The notes under the pieces are model-generated. The model saw nothing but the letters and a program-made list of their open reading frames with translations, did not search any database and was not told the DNA's origin. From Campylobacterales bacterium (GTDB taxonomy: Bacteria > Campylobacterota > Campylobacteria > Campylobacterales > QNZT01), in the NCBI GenBank assembly GCA_027023305.1, contig JALVVR010000048.1, forward strand, positions 47,579-111,578: a stretch of DNA of 64,000 bases. The letters run 5' to 3'. The position numbers and the translations under genes were made by a program. Numbering within the stretch: position 1 is the first letter of the stretch; the number at the start of each line of letters is the position of its first letter. Shown one piece after another: positions 7,458 to 15,388 of this stretch.

Positions 7458-8143
7458 TGACAAACAAAGATAAACTTATAGAAATGCTAACCCTACAACA
7501 AAAGTTAAATGATGAAACAAATGGAGAGGGTTGGGAAAATGGATATACAAAACAAAACCGACTTATAAATTGGAGAAGATGTATATATATGGAACTTGCT
7601 GAACTTGTTGACAGCTTTAACTGGAAACACTGGAAAGATATAAACATAGCCCCTGATTGGGAAAATGTCAAAATAGAAGTAGTTGATATATGGCACTTTA
7701 TACTAAGCCTTGCACTTGAAGAGTATAAGTTAGCACATAAAGGAAATATAGAAGATATAGCAAATTATATCTTAGAGACTCAACACTTCGCAGACTTTGA
7801 AAATGAACAGCAAATAGTTCATGATGAAGATATCTTTATGATTATAAACACTATAGAACACTTTATAAAAGATACCCTTGACGGAGAAAAGTTTAACAAA
7901 CTAATAGATGACTTTTTAGAAGTAGCTCTTCAATGTGGACTGAACATAGACATACTCTATAAGTTTTATATTGCAAAAAATGTTCTAAATCAGTTTCGCC
8001 AAGACCACGGATACAAAGATGGAACATATATAAAAAGTTGGAATGGCAAAGAGGATAACATAGTTATGCTAGAAATCCTTGAAGACAAACTACTAAATTC
8101 AAAAGAACTCTATCATGAACTTAAACAAAATTATCCAGCTTAG
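7457..8143 (+). CDS. dut: Dimeric (all-alpha) dUTPase
   Basis: Hydrolyses dUTP to dUMP and pyrophosphate, keeping uracil out of DNA and supplying dUMP for dTMP synthesis. This is the all-alpha dimeric type known from C. jejuni and Leishmania, not the common trimeric one. Metal-binding acidic helices are visible: YMELAELVDSFNWKHWK and KIEVVDIWHFIL. I chose the ATG at 7457 (AAAAAGGA just upstream), overlapping the preceding stop codon, rather than an in-frame ATG 27 nt earlier. That gives 228 aa. The 3' end overlaps the next gene by 29 nt. Confidence 0.9.
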   Translation: MTNKDKLIEMLTLQQKLNDETNGEGWENGYTKQNRLINWRRCIYMELAELVDSFNWKHWKDINIAPDWENVKIEVVDIWHFILSLALEEYKLAHKGNIEDIANYILETQHFADFENEQQIVHDEDIFMIINTIEHFIKDTLDGEKFNKLIDDFLEVALQCGLNIDILYKFYIAKNVLNQFRQDHGYKDGTYIKSWNGKEDNIVMLEILEDKLLNSKELYHELKQNYPA

Positions 8144-8831
8144 TCTTAAAGACTTTTTCTCAGCAAAGTTTTTAACTCTCTCACTAGCTCCTATCATGAT
8201 AGTTTTTGCTATTGTATTTGGAATTTACTTTTTGACTGATATTGACTTCGCTACTCTTTTAGCAGTTGATTCAACTACACATCCTTGGCTTGGATGGATA
8301 CTATCTTTTGGATTTATGCAAAGTTTTATAAACTTCTTTCTGTATATCTTTATCTGGGGTCTTTTAGTAGTAGTAAGTGTTGTTCTATCTATCATAGTAG
8401 TTGGATTTTTTACTCCAAAAATAGTAAAAGAGATACAAAAAAGACACTATCCACACATAAAACTAACAAATCAAAACTTTACTCTCTCAAACTCAGTTTT
8501 TATGTATTTAAAAGTATTTTTTATATTTTTTACTCTGCTTTTGATAACCCTACCTTTAGCAGTAATACCAGGGATAAACTTAGCAGTTTTATATATACCT
8601 TTTTACTACCTATTTCACAACTTTTTAGTTCTAGATGTAGGCTCATCGATAGTATCAAAAGATGAATTTTTATCTATCGTAAAATCAAATAAAACACTTT
8701 TTAGGTCAACTACACTAACTCTGTATCTTGTATCTTTGATACCTTTTTCAGGTATTTTGTTACAAGTTTTTTATGTGATTGTTATCTCTCATGAATTTTT
8801 TATGAAAAAAGAGGAGCTTCTTAACCATTAG
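8115..8831 (+). CDS. EI24 domain membrane protein
   Basis: A 238-aa inner-membrane protein with about five hydrophobic helices (e.g. FLTLSLAPIMIVFAIVFGIYF, LLVVVSVVLSIIVVGFF, VFFIFFTLLLITLPLAVIP). The pattern and the conserved FFTPKIVKEIQKRHYP-like loop match the EI24/CysZ-like family found in Campylobacterota. The biological role is not established; the related CysZ proteins import sulfate. It overlaps the end of dut by 29 nt, in another frame, so expression is probably coupled. Confidence 0.75.
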   Translation: MNLNKIIQLSLKDFFSAKFLTLSLAPIMIVFAIVFGIYFLTDIDFATLLAVDSTTHPWLGWILSFGFMQSFINFFLYIFIWGLLVVVSVVLSIIVVGFFTPKIVKEIQKRHYPHIKLTNQNFTLSNSVFMYLKVFFIFFTLLLITLPLAVIPGINLAVLYIPFYYLFHNFLVLDVGSSIVSKDEFLSIVKSNKTLFRSTTLTLYLVSLIPFSGILLQVFYVIVISHEFFMKKEELLNH

Positions 8832-9135
8832 GGGTAAAACCACTCTCCTCTGCTCCAAAAGGATTAGCACTTAACTTATCTTCCTCAGCTATCCTAGCCT
8901 CATACTCCAACATACTCATTCTTACTTCATTTATCTGCTCTTTAGTTACATTTTCATCACTACTCCAAGCAACTTCTATATCTCCTCCATACTTATCTCC
9001 AAGTATTGCTATCTTCTTTTCAAACTCACTAAAATCTAAACAATACTCTTTTGTATCCTCAGCCTCATCACTAATCTCTATATACCATCTTCCCACAGGA
9101 TTTGACATTATTTTTGCTTCTAAAACTCCACTCAT
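8821..9135 (-). CDS. Small acidic hypothetical protein
   Basis: A 104-aa acidic cytoplasmic protein with a strong ribosome site (AAAAGGAAAATT before ATG). It begins with a beta-rich segment (PVGRWYIEISDEAEDTKEYCLDF), followed by helices rich in Glu. I recognise no domain. It is encoded downstream of the S24 repressor gene in the same direction (37-bp gap), so the two may be cotranscribed. Its 3' end overlaps the convergent EI24 gene by 11 nt. Confidence 0.65.
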   Translation of the reverse strand: MSGVLEAKIMSNPVGRWYIEISDEAEDTKEYCLDFSEFEKKIAILGDKYGGDIEVAWSSDENVTKEQINEVRMSMLEYEARIAEEDKLSANPFGAEESGFTPNG

Positions 9136-9172
9136 AAATTTTCCTTTTATTTTTTAGTTTCCTATATTTTGC

Positions 9173-9835
9173 CTACATTCCTCTTACAGAACCAACAACT
9201 TTTCCTATTACTTCTATATTTTCACTTCTTACAGTCTCTACTCCATACATAGAATTATCTGAGATTAAATCCAGGCTTCCATCACTTTTTACCATCACTC
9301 TTTTTACAAAAAGTCCTATCTCAGTGGAAACTGCAAAGATACCATTTTTGTTAACATCTTTTAGAGTTCTGTTGATAAATATAATATCCCCATCATGAAG
9401 TGTAGGCTCCATAGAATCTCCCAAAACATTTATAGCATCTATATTTTTCATCTGGGCTTTTCCACCCATCAAAGTAGCCATATGCTCATCTATCGCTATC
9501 TCATCACTCTCATCATCATAGTTAAATGCTCCTCCCCCTGCACTAGCAAATATATCTCCAAAATATCTTACATTTACATACTTTTCAGTCTGGGCTTCTA
9601 AACTCTTTGTTGATTGGTTATACAAAAGCCAATTTATTGAGATTTTTCTCTGAGCACAAAACTCTAAAATCTCCTCAAGAGGTAGTCGTCCTCTTTTTTT
9701 CATAGTTGCAAAAGATAGTTGCTTTATACCTAAAACTTCTGCAACCTCTTTATCAAAAATTCTCTCTTTACCAACCTCTTCAGAAATAATCTCTTTCATC
9801 TTTGGTAAAACATCTTCAAGTCTTAGCATTTTCAC
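9173..9835 (-). CDS. LexA/CI-like repressor: HTH plus S24 self-cleaving peptidase
   Basis: A 220-aa repressor. Residues 1-75 form a bacteriophage CI-type helix-turn-helix (DKEVAEVLGIKQLSFATMKKRGRLP). Residues 88-218 are a peptidase S24 domain with the nucleophile S141 in LGDSMEPTLHDGD and the lysine K178 in FVKRV. An Ala-Gly bond at 99-100 (ASAGGG) is a candidate self-cleavage site of the LexA/CI/UmuD family, so RecA-stimulated self-cleavage is plausible. A perfect palindrome lies just upstream of its start, over its own -10 region, suggesting self-repression. It is divergent from a Y-family polymerase. The ribosome site is AAAGGAG. Confidence 0.85.
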   Translation of the reverse strand: MKMLRLEDVLPKMKEIISEEVGKERIFDKEVAEVLGIKQLSFATMKKRGRLPLEEILEFCAQRKISINWLLYNQSTKSLEAQTEKYVNVRYFGDIFASAGGGAFNYDDESDEIAIDEHMATLMGGKAQMKNIDAINVLGDSMEPTLHDGDIIFINRTLKDVNKNGIFAVSTEIGLFVKRVMVKSDGSLDLISDNSMYGVETVRSENIEVIGKVVGSVRGM

Positions 9836-9850
9836 TCCTTTTTTAGAAAT

Positions 9851-9871
9851 AATATGTCATTTTGACATATT
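9851..9871. promoter_or_regulatory. Palindromic operator between repressor and polymerase genes
   Basis: Arms AATATGTCA (9851-9859) and TGACATATT (9863-9871) are perfect inverted copies with a 3-bp spacer. The left arm overlaps TATTAT on the minus strand (9849-9854), a likely -10 for the repressor gene. The right arm contains TTGACA reading toward the polymerase. This is the expected site for the S24 repressor, which could then control both directions. Confidence 0.7.
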
Positions 9872-9933
9872 TCTTTGTTTTTAGAAAATATTTATGTAAA
9901 ATCATATCAAATAAAACATAAAAAGGAATAAAA

Positions 9934-10035
9934 ATGAAAATTTGTACTATTATAAATCATATAAAAAGAAGTTTTGAATTGTTTTTGGATATATTAGAAG
10001 AGATACTTTTAGTTACTAATTATAAACTTTTATGA
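9934..10035 (+). CDS. 33-aa small ORF coupled to the Y-family polymerase
   Basis: The reading frame starts with MKICTIINHIKRSFELF, has a good ribosome site (AAAAAGGA, 6 nt spacing), and its stop TGA overlaps the polymerase start as ATGA. The peptide has a basic N-terminal half and a hydrophobic helix near the end (LFLDILEEILLV). It may be a real small protein working with the polymerase or a leader that couples translation. The polymerase ATG has no ribosome site of its own, which supports coupling. I recognise no family. Confidence 0.55.
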   Translation: MKICTIINHIKRSFELFLDILEEILLVTNYKLL

Positions 10036-11294
10036 TTTTGCACCTTGACTTAGACTCATTTTTTGTCTCAGCTCATAGAACAAAGGATAAATCACTTTTA
10101 AATAAACCTGTGATTGTAGGTGGAAGAAGTGATCCTTTTATATTTGACAAAAGTTTCAACAAAACAAAAGTCCAAAACCAAAACAGTGGAGCTTTTGTCC
10201 CTGCTCTTTTTATAAGAGATAAAGAAGCTACTTTTGAAGAGTATTTTAAAGAGGGAGACAAACTTCGTGGTATCGTGATAACTGCATCTTATGAGGCTAG
10301 AGAGATGGGTATAAAAACTGGTATGAGCATACGAGAGGCGATTTGTATATGTAAAGATTTGATAGTTTTAACTCCTACACATAAACTCTATCATGATTTT
10401 TCAAAAAAACTAAAAGATTTTTTATATACTAAGATTCCTATCATAGAGCAGTACAGTATAGATGAGTTTTTCACTGATGTTGGTGGGTGGGTAGAAGATA
10501 ATGAAGTCGAAAAGTTTGCAAAAGAGATAAAATATGATATCTTTAAAGAGTTTGGATTACCTATATCCATAGGGATTGCCAAAACAAAATGGACAGCAAA
10601 ATTTGCAACAAGTTTTGCAAAACCTTATGGAGTAAAACTTATACTTCCAAATGGGCTTGATAATTACTTAAAAGAGACTCCCATAGAAAAGTTTGCAGGG
10701 ATTGGTAAAAGTTTTACCAAAAAATTACACTCTTACAAAAAGTTCACCCTTTGGGATATAAAGACTTCTAAATCCTTGCTTTACTCATTTGGAAGAGGTG
10801 GAGAGGATATATATAAAAGAGTTTGTGGTGAAGATGATGAAAAAGTAATACCAAACAAATCTAGAAAATCAATAGGTATATCAAGAACTTTTGACCCAAT
10901 AGAAGATAGAGATGAGATAAAAAGAAGAGTTATTATTTTGTCTCGTCATTTAGTTTTCATGATAAGTAAGTATCACTATACTCCTACAACCTTGCATCTC
11001 TCTATCAGATACGAGTATGCAAAAAGTAAAAAGCAGATCACTTTCAATAGAATTTTTAATGAACTATTTTTTGTAAAAACCACTTTAAAGCTTTTTAATG
11101 AACTTGATATTTATAAATATTCAAAAGTAATAAGAATTTCTATAAATCTTAGAAACTTTACAAAGCATCCCAAAGAGGCTTACTCACTTTTTGAGTATGA
11201 AAAAGATAAAAAGTTTAATACTCTTCTAAAACAAACTACAAAAATGAGGGAAAAATACGGGATAGATATAATCAGGTTAGCTAGTGAAGTGTAG
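10032..11294 (+). CDS. Y-family translesion DNA polymerase (DinB/UmuC type)
   Basis: A lesion-bypass DNA polymerase, 420 aa. Catalytic acidic residues are in the N-terminal LHLDLDSFF (D6, D8) and in YSIDEFFTDV. The fingers motif ITASYEAREMGIKTGM is present. A helix-hairpin-helix follows (IEKFAGIGKSFTKKLHSY), then a little-finger domain after about residue 290. Compared with E. coli DinB (351 aa) it has about 45-50 extra residues after PVIVGG (roughly 32-79). I see no obvious clamp-binding motif at the C-terminus. It is probably controlled by the divergent S24 repressor, making it a candidate damage-inducible gene. Confidence 0.9.
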   Translation: MILHLDLDSFFVSAHRTKDKSLLNKPVIVGGRSDPFIFDKSFNKTKVQNQNSGAFVPALFIRDKEATFEEYFKEGDKLRGIVITASYEAREMGIKTGMSIREAICICKDLIVLTPTHKLYHDFSKKLKDFLYTKIPIIEQYSIDEFFTDVGGWVEDNEVEKFAKEIKYDIFKEFGLPISIGIAKTKWTAKFATSFAKPYGVKLILPNGLDNYLKETPIEKFAGIGKSFTKKLHSYKKFTLWDIKTSKSLLYSFGRGGEDIYKRVCGEDDEKVIPNKSRKSIGISRTFDPIEDRDEIKRRVIILSRHLVFMISKYHYTPTTLHLSIRYEYAKSKKQITFNRIFNELFFVKTTLKLFNELDIYKYSKVIRISINLRNFTKHPKEAYSLFEYEKDKKFNTLLKQTTKMREKYGIDIIRLASEV

Positions 11295-11311
11295 GAGGGA
11301 AAACCTCCTAC
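11291..11311. terminator. Hairpin terminator between convergent genes
   Basis: GTAGGAGG (11291-11298) and CCTCCTAC (11304-11311) form a perfect 8-bp stem with a 5-nt loop. It overlaps the polymerase stop codon and lies 10 nt from the hpf stop, so it probably ends transcription from both sides. No long U-run follows. Confidence 0.6.
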
Positions 11312-11320
11312 TATTAAGTG

Positions 11321-11959
11321 TTAGTAAAGTCCAAAAAGACTGTTTCTTATCTTGTGTAAAACTCTAGTTCTTCCACTCTCATCGATAAAAATCATTAAAG
11401 ATTTATTCTCACTTTTTATCTTTTCAAGAGCACTCTCAATAGTTAAAGATTTTTCATCTTCTATATCAACTTTAACAATATCATCTTTGTTTTTTATCAA
11501 AACTTTTACACTGTCTTCATAATCATTATATACCAAAAAATCTCTCTTGCTATCTTTTAAAACTTCAACTGCATCTTCATGAGCCAAAGGTTTATAAAGT
11601 TCTAACTCCATAGGTATAATCTCATCAAACTCTTCAATACTATCATCGCCACTATCTTTTTCTACTTGATAATCAGTTATCTTATCATGATATCTTCTTA
11701 AAACTTTTTTAGCTCTCTCTACTGCTAAGTCCACAGCAGCATACATATCTTTATCATCTTGTTTTACAACTATTGTATTTTTATGAGCTATATTTATTGA
11801 AAACTCTACTATAAAACCTTTCTTCTCATCTGGAGATACAACAACTCTAACAGAGATAATATCTAAATTATATTTCTTTAAAGTCTCTATAGCACTCTGT
11901 ATATGTACTTTCATCGCATCGGTTAATTCTAACTGTCTTCCTACTAAACTAGTATTCAT
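11321..11959 (-). CDS. hpf: Ribosome hibernation promoting factor, long form
   Basis: Binds the 30S subunit and pairs 70S ribosomes into inactive 100S dimers when growth stops. At 212 aa it is the long form. Residues 1-100 are the S30AE/RaiA fold (LVGRQLELTDAMKVHIQSAIETLKKY, DMYAAVDLAVERAKKVLRRYHDKI). Residues 145-205 form a divergent C-terminal dimerisation domain (MELELYKPLAHEDAVEVLKDSKRDFLVYND). It is a single gene with its own promoter about 50 bp upstream and an AAGGAGAT ribosome site. Confidence 0.9.
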   Translation of the reverse strand: MNTSLVGRQLELTDAMKVHIQSAIETLKKYNLDIISVRVVVSPDEKKGFIVEFSINIAHKNTIVVKQDDKDMYAAVDLAVERAKKVLRRYHDKITDYQVEKDSGDDSIEEFDEIIPMELELYKPLAHEDAVEVLKDSKRDFLVYNDYEDSVKVLIKNKDDIVKVDIEDEKSLTIESALEKIKSENKSLMIFIDESGRTRVLHKIRNSLFGLY

Positions 11960-12006
11960 GACGATCTCCTTAAAATTTATTTGAGAATCTAACTTCTCAT
12001 AAGGTT

Positions 12007-12012
12007 ATTATA
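12007..12012 (-). promoter_or_regulatory. -10 box of hpf
   Basis: The minus strand reads TTTGTATAATAACC, with a perfect TATAAT hexamer at 12007-12012, about 48 bp before the hpf start. It is preceded by T-rich DNA, as is common for Campylobacterota sigma-70 promoters. The leader between it and hpf can form a small GAGAA/TTCTC hairpin. Confidence 0.55.
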
Positions 12013-12053
12013 CAAAAAAATCGTAAATATTAAGTTAATTTCTTAAATATTTT

Positions 12054-12488
12054 CTAAGGTTTTTGAAGTGTTCTTCTGTGTAATTTTATAGGTTCACTCA
12101 AACCAGCTTGAGTTGCTTCAACTGTTACATCCATTATCGCTGTATAGTTAGAATCAGAAGTTTGAACTCCATTATCTATAACATTAGGATTACAAGCAGT
12201 TGGTATTCCACTACCCATATATCTTATATCTATATTTGCTCTATATAAATTGTTATCAAAATTTATAGTCATATTTTTTATACAATCAACACTATTATCA
12301 TGTCCAGATATCGCCAAAAGAGCAAACTCTGTTGCACTTCTTAAGTAAAGTCTTGCTTGTTCTTTTATATAAAGATTACTAGTTTGCTTTACAGTAGAGC
12401 TTGAAAGCCCTATCATCAAAGACATCAAAACAGCAACAGTCATCATGATAATTATAGCTGTTATCAAGCCAAAACCTCTTCTTTTCAA
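12054..12488 (-). CDS. Minor pseudopilin lacking Glu5 (GspK/PilX-like)
   Basis: A 144-aa type II/IV pilin-like protein. The class III leader MKRRG is cut before FGLITAIIIMMTVAVLMSLMI, the hydrophobic assembly helix. Position 5 of the mature protein is Thr rather than the near-universal Glu, a feature of tip pseudopilins such as GspK, although GspK proteins are normally much longer. The remainder is a small globular part with two cysteines (SVDCIKN, PTACNPN). It is last in a three-gene pseudopilin operon and overlaps its neighbour by 4 nt. I cannot say whether the machine is type II secretion, a pilus or DNA uptake. Confidence 0.7.
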   Translation of the reverse strand: MKRRGFGLITAIIIMMTVAVLMSLMIGLSSSTVKQTSNLYIKEQARLYLRSATEFALLAISGHDNSVDCIKNMTINFDNNLYRANIDIRYMGSGIPTACNPNVIDNGVQTSDSNYTAIMDVTVEATQAGLSEPIKLHRRTLQKP

Positions 12489-13441
12489 TATATCGCCCTC
12501 TCTTTACAAAAACCATAGTTAGTTTTTTCATCTCTAAGACAAAGTTTTGCTCTTATAGTACTTCCTGTTTGGACAAATCTAAAAGTACTAACATGTTTGC
12601 TTAACAAAGCTTTTTTAGTATTATGATTACTATATCTCTCATTTTGCCATGGTTGATAGTTGTAATATAGGTATAAATCAAAATCTTTGATATGTTTAGG
12701 AGGAGTACTCTTATCAAATAAATCATTACCATTTCCATCTTTTGCATTTACTACATTTTCAGGAACTATCGCATAAGCACTCCAAGCCAAATAATAATGT
12801 TCACAGTAATCAACTGAACCTGGTGGTGTATCAAATACTAGTTGGGTATTTGTAGTTTTATGTACTGGATATACATTAGTATGTGTATTATTTAGATAAC
12901 CATAACTTTTTACACTACTATTATGAGAGCACTTAAAAACTATAGCAGCTCCTCCACCATTATTATTTAAGTTAACACCACCGTATGATAGGTTATCTAT
13001 ATCTATTTTAGTTTTATCAAGTCTTGAGCCACTTGTGACAAAACCATTAGAATTGGTACTAGCATTATCTATATCTATAAACCCACTCCAACCAGCAAAT
13101 CTATTAATCCCTCCAGTGGTAACCCACTCTCCTATCATACCTTCATTATCATATCCTATCCACTCTAATACATCATGATTTATACTAATACTAGGATCTG
13201 AAAGTTTCAGATAATTAGCTCCTCTATTACTTGCAACAACACTATCTTTTATCCTATACTGAAGTCTTTTTGAAATTATATCTAGTACCTGTTCTGTATC
13301 AGCTTGAAGTTTATTTATAACTTTACTTCTTATATATCCCTCATACATATGAGCTATAATATTTGTTCCAATCATGGTTACTATTCCCAAAACTACTATG
13401 ACCATAACTAATTCGATAAGTGTAAAAGCTCTTCTTTTCAC
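12485..13441 (-). CDS. Pseudopilin-like protein with large C-terminal domain
   Basis: A 318-aa protein starting MKRRAFTLIELVMVIVVLGIV, the prepilin signature followed by the N-terminal helix. Glu5 is present, but the residue before the cleavage site is Ala instead of the usual Gly; prepilin peptidase tolerates Ala in some substrates. The long Asn/Ser-rich C-terminal part is of unknown fold and has paired cysteines (KCSHNS, DYCEHYY, KLCLRDEKTNYGFCKE). It resembles GspJ/PilW-type minor pilins in size. It is the middle gene of the three, overlapping the next gene by 4 nt and the first by 1 nt. Confidence 0.7.
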   Translation of the reverse strand: MKRRAFTLIELVMVIVVLGIVTMIGTNIIAHMYEGYIRSKVINKLQADTEQVLDIISKRLQYRIKDSVVASNRGANYLKLSDPSISINHDVLEWIGYDNEGMIGEWVTTGGINRFAGWSGFIDIDNASTNSNGFVTSGSRLDKTKIDIDNLSYGGVNLNNNGGGAAIVFKCSHNSSVKSYGYLNNTHTNVYPVHKTTNTQLVFDTPPGSVDYCEHYYLAWSAYAIVPENVVNAKDGNGNDLFDKSTPPKHIKDFDLYLYYNYQPWQNERYSNHNTKKALLSKHVSTFRFVQTGSTIRAKLCLRDEKTNYGFCKERAIY

Positions 13442-14133
13442 TATTTTGTCCTCGTTAGTAGTTTTGATTGACCGATATTTGAGAGATAACTTCTCAAAAC
13501 TATGCTCTTTCCAAGATTTGGCATAGTAGTTCTTATTTGAACCATTTTTATATTTGTACTATTTTTATTGTTTGTTATAGGATTTAAAGTAGAAGGATTT
13601 AAAGAGGCTGTTATACTTGTTTGAGAAAAATCAATATTATCACTTATATAATATATTTTTGAAGTTATAGATGTATTTTTATCTTTATAATCAAAAGCTC
13701 CACTTCCACCTATATTTTTACTTTCATCATGAAAATCATTAATACTTTGTTTATTTGAGTTATTAACTGTTGTATCTGGATAAACAACTCCTGGATTTAT
13801 ATAGTCAAAAAATCTTCTTCTCTTATTTAAATAAATACAACCTATTCTTAGATTATTATCATTTATCCCACTTGTTACTCTATTTAGTTCACTATCTCCA
13901 GCCTTTACATCTAGTATTCTCAAAATCTTATTTGTGCTATCATAAGAGTTTTTATCCCAAGGATAAGAGAGTATATTCCCCATCTTAGTTGAAGTAGCTA
14001 AAATAGCTTCTTGTATCATTGAAAATTCATTTGATTTTGCTGACTCTTTTAAAAGCATAGGTACACTCATGAGAGAAATAGCTATGATTATTATCGCAAA
14101 AACAACCTCTATTAAAGAAAATCCTCTTTTCAA
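13441..14133 (-). CDS. Prepilin-type pseudopilin (PilV/GspI-like)
   Basis: A 230-aa pilin-like protein with a canonical leader MKRG, cleavage before FSLIEVVFAIIIIAISLM, and Glu5 present. The globular domain has no family signature I recognise; the cysteine at RIGCIYL is single. As first gene of the operon it probably sets expression of all three minor pilins. Such triplets usually form the tip complex that primes a type IV pilus or a type II secretion pseudopilus. No secretin, ATPase or prepilin peptidase gene is in this window. Confidence 0.7.
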   Translation of the reverse strand: MKRGFSLIEVVFAIIIIAISLMSVPMLLKESAKSNEFSMIQEAILATSTKMGNILSYPWDKNSYDSTNKILRILDVKAGDSELNRVTSGINDNNLRIGCIYLNKRRRFFDYINPGVVYPDTTVNNSNKQSINDFHDESKNIGGSGAFDYKDKNTSITSKIYYISDNIDFSQTSITASLNPSTLNPITNNKNSTNIKMVQIRTTMPNLGKSIVLRSYLSNIGQSKLLTRTK

Positions 14134-14185
14134 AACTTCACCTTTTTAGTTTACTACTACTAAATCGGCATATTTTTAAAAAAAT

Positions 14186-15388
14186 TTACTCATTTCTCAA
14201 AGTTGTTAATATATCAACCTCTGTTGCTTTTTTTGATGGATAGTATGAAGATGCTAAAACTATCAAAACAGCCCCAACTATAGTAGCTATAAAATCACTA
14301 GTTGATAAATCAAGTGGAAGTTTACTAGTCCCATAAACATCTGCAGGAAGTGTTATAATATCAAAATGTCCTAAGAGATAAATTCCCAAAAGTCCCAAGA
14401 AAGCTCCTGTAATCACTCCAGCTCCACCTATCAAACTTCCAAGATAAAAAAATGCTTTTTTTATCTCTTCTCTTGTAGCCCCTAGAGATAAAAGTAAAGC
14501 TATCTCTTTTCTTCTATTCATAACTGTCATCAAAAGTGAACTGATAATGTTAAGTGAAGCCACTAAAATAATAAGCATCAAAACCAAAAATAGTGCCTTT
14601 TTCTCTACTGCCATTGCTGAAAAAAGATTTCCATTTTGCTGCCACCAACCAACTGCCGTGTAACCCATAGGTAAAACTCTTCTTATCTTTTTTATATCTT
14701 CCAAGGGATTTGGTGAATCTATATGAATACCATGATAAGTGTGAAATGGAACTTTTACTATTTTTGAAAGAGCATATAAAGTTGTATATACATAAGCCGA
14801 ATCATAAGCTTGCATACCTGATTTAAAAGTATCCACCACTTTAAACCTTTTCATAGTAGGCATCAAAGAAAAGCCACCAGGAGTAGCTTCTGTAAAAATA
14901 AGAGTTATCTTATCTCCATGGTTTAAACCAAAACTAGAAGCTATATTTGCTCCTATTATTGACTCAAATTTTTTAATATCTCTGTTTTTTATCGCTTTAC
15001 CAACTATCGGATTTATCTTTGCTTCACTTTTAAAATCAACCCCATAAACTACAACTCCACTCATTTTTCCATCTTTTTTAGTTATAGCTTGTGTATTTAG
15101 ATATGGGCTATAAGTAAAATTTGGAAACCTCTCTTTTAGTGCATTCAGAAGTCTATCATCAAGACTACCTGTTGCAGAAGGATAAACTGTTATAGGATAA
15201 CTCATAGTTGAGATTTTTTCTTGAAACTCTTTACTTGTACCATTCATGATAGCCATAGCCACTATCAAAACCATCAAACCAACACTAACTCCAAGATATG
15301 CCAAAATCGCACTTATGGAGATAAAAGGCTGAGATTTATCAAATCTTATATACTTTCTAACTAGATATGGTACAAGAGATTTTATCAT
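14186..15388 (-). CDS. LolC/LolE-family lipoprotein-releasing ABC permease
   Basis: An inner-membrane permease of 400 aa with the MacB/FtsX-type layout: one N-terminal transmembrane helix ([24 protein letters not shown]), a periplasmic domain at about 45-260, and three C-terminal helices ([61 protein letters not shown]). Family members extract lipoproteins from the inner membrane for transfer to LolA. A lolA gene is at 18120, though no LolD ATPase is in the window. The start overlaps the secA stop (ATGA), so it is cotranscribed with secA. Campylobacterota usually have a single such permease, acting as LolF. Confidence 0.85.
   Translation of the reverse strand: MIKSLVPYLVRKYIRFDKSQPFISISAILAYLGVSVGLMVLIVAMAIMNGTSKEFQEKISTMSYPITVYPSATGSLDDRLLNALKERFPNFTYSPYLNTQAITKKDGKMSGVVVYGVDFKSEAKINPIVGKAIKNRDIKKFESIIGANIASSFGLNHGDKITLIFTEATPGGFSLMPTMKRFKVVDTFKSGMQAYDSAYVYTTLYALSKIVKVPFHTYHGIHIDSPNPLEDIKKIRRVLPMGYTAVGWWQQNGNLFSAMAVEKKALFLVLMLIILVASLNIISSLLMTVMNRRKEIALLLSLGATREEIKKAFFYLGSLIGGAGVITGAFLGLLGIYLLGHFDIITLPADVYGTSKLPLDLSTSDFIATIVGAVLIVLASSYYPSKKATEVDILTTLRNE

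Noticed and set aside
9173-11294. A prophage
   Set aside because: The S24 repressor is phage-like, but no integrase, terminase or structural gene is near, and the flanks are ordinary chromosome genes.
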